Source: Thermaceae bacterium
GTDB taxonomy: Bacteria; Deinococcota; Deinococci; Deinococcales; Marinithermaceae
DNA: 8,301 nt
Assembly: GCA_015490435.1 (NCBI GenBank)
Contig: WFXV01000157.1
Span: 1 to 8,301, forward strand
Reading direction: 5' to 3'
Of this stretch, positions 5,642 through 8,301 are shown one piece after another (the first letter of the stretch is position 1; each line of letters begins with the position of its first letter). The notes beneath the pieces were generated by a model, which was given only the letters and a program-made list of their open reading frames with translations, did not search any database and was not told the DNA's origin. A program made the position numbers and the translations under genes.

Positions 5642-7049
5642 CCTCGTCGAGGCGGCGGACCGGCGTGGTGTAGGGGGCGCCCTGGATCCACTCGGGGTCC
5701 TCAAGCCCCCGCTCGGCGATCCGCCCGAGCACCTCGGCGAAGGCCTCCAGGGTCTCCTTGGACTCGGTCTCGGTGGGCTCGACCATCAGCGCCTCCTTGA
5801 CGATCAGCGGGAAGTAGATCGTGGGCGGGTGGAAGCCCTCGTCCAAGAGCGCCTTGGCCACGTCCACCGCCCGGAGCCCCTCCGGCGGCTGGGCCACGAA
5901 CTCGTGCATCGTGGGCCCGTCGTAGGGGACCCGAAAGCCCCTCTTCTTGAGGAGCTCCTTCAGGTAGCGGGCGTTCAAGACGCTCTTTGCCGCCGCGTCC
6001 CTTAGCCCCTCGAGCCCGAGCATCCGGATGTACACGTAGGCCTTGACCAAGACCCCGAAGTTGCCAAAAAAGCTCCGCATCCGGCCGATGCTCTTCGGCC
6101 GGTCGAAGTCGAGCCGATAGCGGCCGTTTTCCTTAACCACGAGCGGCACGGGCAGGTAGGGGGCGAGGTGGGCCTTCACCCCCACCGGGCCCGAGCCGGG
6201 GCCGCCGCCCCCGTGGGGGGTGGCGAAGGTTTTGTGCAGGTTGAGGTGGACGACGTCGAACCCCATGTCCCCGGGCCGGGCCCAGCCCATGATCGCGTTC
6301 AGGTTGGCGCCGTCGTAGTAGAGCTGGGCGCCGGCGGCATGGGCGGCCTCGCTGAGCGCGAGGATCCTCCGCTCGAAGATCCCGAGGGTGTTCGGGTTCG
6401 TGAGCATGATCGCGGCCACGTGGGACCCGAGCTCCCGCTTGAGCGCCTCGAGGTCCACTTCACCATCCGGTCCCGAGGGCACCTCGCGCACCTCGAACCC
6501 CGCCATCGCCGCGGTCGCCGGGTTGGAGCCGTGGGCGCTGTCGGGCACCAGCACCACCCGGCGGGTCTCGGCCTCGCCGCGGTCCTTGTGGTAGGCGCGG
6601 ATGACCAGGATGCCGGTGAGCTCGCCGTGGGCCCCGGCCGCGGGCTGGAGGGTGACCGCGTCCATCCCGGTGAGCGCCTTCAGGTACTCGCCGAGCTCGT
6701 ACATGAGCTCGAGCGCCCCTTGCGCGCTCTCGGGGTCCTGGTAGGGGTGGAGGCCCGCAAACCGGGCCGCCGCCGCCTCGAGGACCCTGGGGTTATATTT
6801 CATGGTGCAAGAACCCAGGGGATAGAAGGTGGTGTCCACCCCCACCTGGCGCCGGGAGAGGTTGGTGTAGTGGCGCACCACGGTGAGCTCGTCCACCTCG
6901 GGCAGCCGGGGCGCTCGCGCGCGTAGGTTCTCCTCGCCAAAGAGCGCCTTGGCGTCCGCGTCCCTCGTCCCCGGCGGCCGCACCCCCCGCCGGCCCTCGC
7001 GGGAGCGCTCGAAGATCAGGGGGAAGTCTTCCGGCCAGCAAAAACCCAT
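5598..7049 (-). CDS. gcvPB: Glycine dehydrogenase (decarboxylating), subunit 2 (P-protein beta)
   Basis: 483 residues, normal for the separate subunit 2 of the two-gene P-protein. With subunit 1 it removes CO2 from glycine and passes aminomethyl to lipoyl-GcvH. The PLP-binding lysine is Lys273 in the motif VVHLNLHKTFATPHGGGGPG; other family marks are YPLGSCTMKYNPR (76-88), the AHGSNPA segment (172-178), MLTNPNTLGIFE (215-226) and DGANLNAIMG (246-255), and PTETESKE near the C-terminus. The ATG follows GGGAGG six bases upstream, located in the 3' end of gcvPA, whose TAG ends two bases before the ATG, so the two are co-translated neighbours. Its 3' end overlaps the convergent paaX-like gene, and no terminator hairpin with a T run is seen there. 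Confidence 0.97.
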   Translation of the reverse strand: MGFCWPEDFPLIFERSREGRRGVRPPGTRDADAKALFGEENLRARAPRLPEVDELTVVRHYTNLSRRQVGVDTTFYPLGSCTMKYNPRVLEAAAARFAGLHPYQDPESAQGALELMYELGEYLKALTGMDAVTLQPAAGAHGELTGILVIRAYHKDRGEAETRRVVLVPDSAHGSNPATAAMAGFEVREVPSGPDGEVDLEALKRELGSHVAAIMLTNPNTLGIFERRILALSEAAHAAGAQLYYDGANLNAIMGWARPGDMGFDVVHLNLHKTFATPHGGGGPGSGPVGVKAHLAPYLPVPLVVKENGRYRLDFDRPKSIGRMRSFFGNFGVLVKAYVYIRMLGLEGLRDAAAKSVLNARYLKELLKKRGFRVPYDGPTMHEFVAQPPEGLRAVDVAKALLDEGFHPPTIYFPLIVKEALMVEPTETESKETLEAFAEVLGRIAERGLEDPEWIQGAPYTTPVRRLDEVKANRRPVLRWRPD

Positions 7050-7051
7050 CG

Positions 7052-8233
7052 CTACCCTCCCACCGCCACGAAGAAGGCCCGGGCGAAGGCCATGAGCGCG
7101 TCCTCGTCCATCCGCTCGCTGGCGGCGAAGAGCGCCGCGTCCTCGCCGTACTCGGGGATGGGATAGGCCCCGTGGAAGCCGGCCTCGGCGAGCTCCCGCC
7201 GCACCTCCTCGGGCGGGCGCGGGAGCCTTAGGGCGAACTCGGCGAAAAAGGGCGGCCGGGTCAGGGGCTCGACCCCCGGCGCCTCGAGCAAGAGCTCGTA
7301 AAGCCGGCGGGCGTTCGCCGCCGCCGCGATCGCCACTTCCCGAAGGCCCAAAGGCCCGAGCGCCGCCAGGTAGATCGTCGCCCGGAGGGCGGCGTTTTGG
7401 GCGTTGGTGGTGATGTTGGACTTGGCCTTGGCCCGGCGGATGTGCTGCTCCCGGGCGGAGAGCGCGAGCACGAAGCCCCGGCGCCCCTCGGCGTCCTCGG
7501 TCATCGAGACGAGCCGCCCGGGAAGCTGGCGTAAAAGCGCCTCCCGAACCGCGATGAAGCCGAAGTGGGGGCCGCCAAAGCTCATCGGGTTCCCGAGCGG
7601 CTGCCCCTCGCCGACGGCGATGTCCGCGCCCTGCTCCCCGGGGGGCTTGAGCACCGCAAGGGAGAGCGGGTCCACCACCGCGACGAGAAGGGCCCCGGCG
7701 GCGTGGGCGGCCTCGGCCAGCGCGGCGTAGGACTCGATCGCGCCGAGGAAGTTCGGGCTCTGGACCACCACCGCGCCCACGTCGTCACCCACCTCGAACA
7801 CCGGGGTGCGATCGCCCGAAAGCCCAATCTCCTCGGCCTCGGCACCCACCGCATCGAGGTAGGTGCGGAGCACCGCCCGGTACTCGGGGTGCACCCCCTG
7901 GCTCACCAGGACCCCCATCCGCCGGGTGGCCCGGAGCGCGAGCAAGACCCCCTCGGCGAGGGCGCTCGCGCCATCGTAGAGCGAGGCGTTCGCAACCTCG
8001 AGTCCGGTGAGCTCGGCGATCATCGTCTGGTACTCGAAGATCGCCTGCAGGATCCCCTGGCTCGCCTCCGCCTGGTAAGGGGTGTAGGCGGTGAGGAACT
8101 CGCCCCGGGAGGCGAGCGCGTCCACGATCGCGGGGATGAAGTGATCCCGCACCCCCCCGCCCAGGAAGACCGCTCCCGGCCGGTTCTTGGCCGCGAGCCG
8201 ATCCACGAGGGCAAGGACGCGGTCCTCGGCGAG
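7052..8233 (-). CDS. gcvPA: Glycine dehydrogenase (decarboxylating), subunit 1 (P-protein alpha), N-terminus missing
   Basis: 393 trustworthy residues, beginning LAEDRVLALVDRLAAKN and ending FFVAVGG. Subunit 1 pairs with GcvPB to form the P-protein of the glycine cleavage system. Family marks are FLGGGVRDHFIP, FLTAYTPYQAEASQG, EYQTMIAELTGLEVANASLYDGA, SQGVHPEYR, GEGQPLGNPMSFGGPHFGF and AKAKSNITTNAQ, very close to what I recall of Thermus GcvPA (about 438 residues), so roughly 45 N-terminal residues are absent. The open frame continues to an ATG at 8293, but that extension (MIPHPPAQEDRSRPALGREP) is only the antisense of this same gene, read through the second arm of an inverted repeat; it is therefore excluded. 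No start codon or upstream genes (gcvT, gcvH are usual) are visible. Confidence 0.95.
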   Translation of the reverse strand, partial: LAEDRVLALVDRLAAKNRPGAVFLGGGVRDHFIPAIVDALASRGEFLTAYTPYQAEASQGILQAIFEYQTMIAELTGLEVANASLYDGASALAEGVLLALRATRRMGVLVSQGVHPEYRAVLRTYLDAVGAEAEEIGLSGDRTPVFEVGDDVGAVVVQSPNFLGAIESYAALAEAAHAAGALLVAVVDPLSLAVLKPPGEQGADIAVGEGQPLGNPMSFGGPHFGFIAVREALLRQLPGRLVSMTEDAEGRRGFVLALSAREQHIRRAKAKSNITTNAQNAALRATIYLAALGPLGLREVAIAAAANARRLYELLLEAPGVEPLTRPPFFAEFALRLPRPPEEVRRELAEAGFHGAYPIPEYGEDAALFAASERMDEDALMAFARAFFVAVGG

Positions 8234-8301
8234 CGGCTCGCGGCCAAGAGCCGGCCGGGAGCGGTCTTCCTGGGCGGGGGGGTGCGGGATCACTTCATCC
8301 C
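8133..8301. repeat. Near-perfect inverted repeat at the end of the sequence (probable fold-back artefact)
   Basis: Bases 8133-8200 are repeated as the reverse complement at 8234-8301, with one mismatch (T8184 against G8250) and a 33-base loop (8201-8233). The first arm is normal gcvPA coding sequence; the second arm carries the same coding sequence on the plus strand (RLAAKSRPGAVFLGGGV), with Ser in place of Asn at the mismatch. The arm ends exactly at the last base. The lack of any function for half a gcvPA exact copy and its location at the end suggest a chimeric read or assembly fold-back. Confidence 0.95.

Noticed and set aside
8234..8293. Twenty N-terminal residues of gcvPA from the ATG at 8293
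   Set aside because: They are the antisense reading of the second arm of the inverted repeat and do not resemble the GcvPA N-terminus.

Overview
The window is very GC-rich, gene-dense bacterial DNA. The split glycine dehydrogenase (gcvPA and gcvPB as separate genes), the Thermus-like sequences of ThrS and GcvPA, tRNA genes with encoded CCA, and TANNNT boxes placed directly before start codons all suggest a member of the Deinococcota, probably the order Thermales. That placement rests on remembered family features, not on a database search.

Layout: at the left, on the minus strand, a kinase gene (three ATP-cone domains fused to a 2-phosphoglycerate kinase-type P-loop domain, 2069 to 633) overlaps by four bases a secreted S41-type protease gene that runs off the left edge. 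Opposite it, on the plus strand, a short tRNA operon carries tRNA-Cys(GCA) and tRNA-Val(GAC), with a clear promoter before it and a strong hairpin terminator after it. A minus-strand gene for a small lipoprotein/barrel-like envelope protein follows (2845 to 2329); it is broken into two frames at a homopolymer run. Divergent from it is thrS (threonyl-tRNA synthetase), overlapped by one base by a PaaX-family regulator gene. On the right, two minus-strand genes encode the two subunits of the glycine cleavage P-protein, gcvPA then gcvPB. The gcvPB end overlaps the paaX-like gene tail to tail.

How the genes fit together: GcvPA and GcvPB form the PLP-dependent decarboxylase of the glycine cleavage system; its partners GcvT, GcvH and the lipoamide dehydrogenase are not visible and may lie beyond the right edge. 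ThrS and the two tRNAs serve translation. The kinase/protease pair looks like a translationally coupled unit of unclear joint purpose. The PaaX-like regulator is probably co-transcribed with thrS; no phenylacetate genes are present to suggest its target.

The right end is not trustworthy: the last 169 bases form an almost perfect inverted repeat (68-base arms, 33-base loop) inside gcvPA that finishes exactly at the last base. This looks like a fold-back or assembly artefact, so the first residues of the apparent gcvPA reading frame are probably false and the true N-terminus is missing. I found no mobile element, CRISPR array or defence system. The most distinctive features are the three-ATP-cone kinase, the S41 protease that seems to lack a PDZ domain, the frameshifted lipoprotein gene and the probable leaderless divergent promoters.
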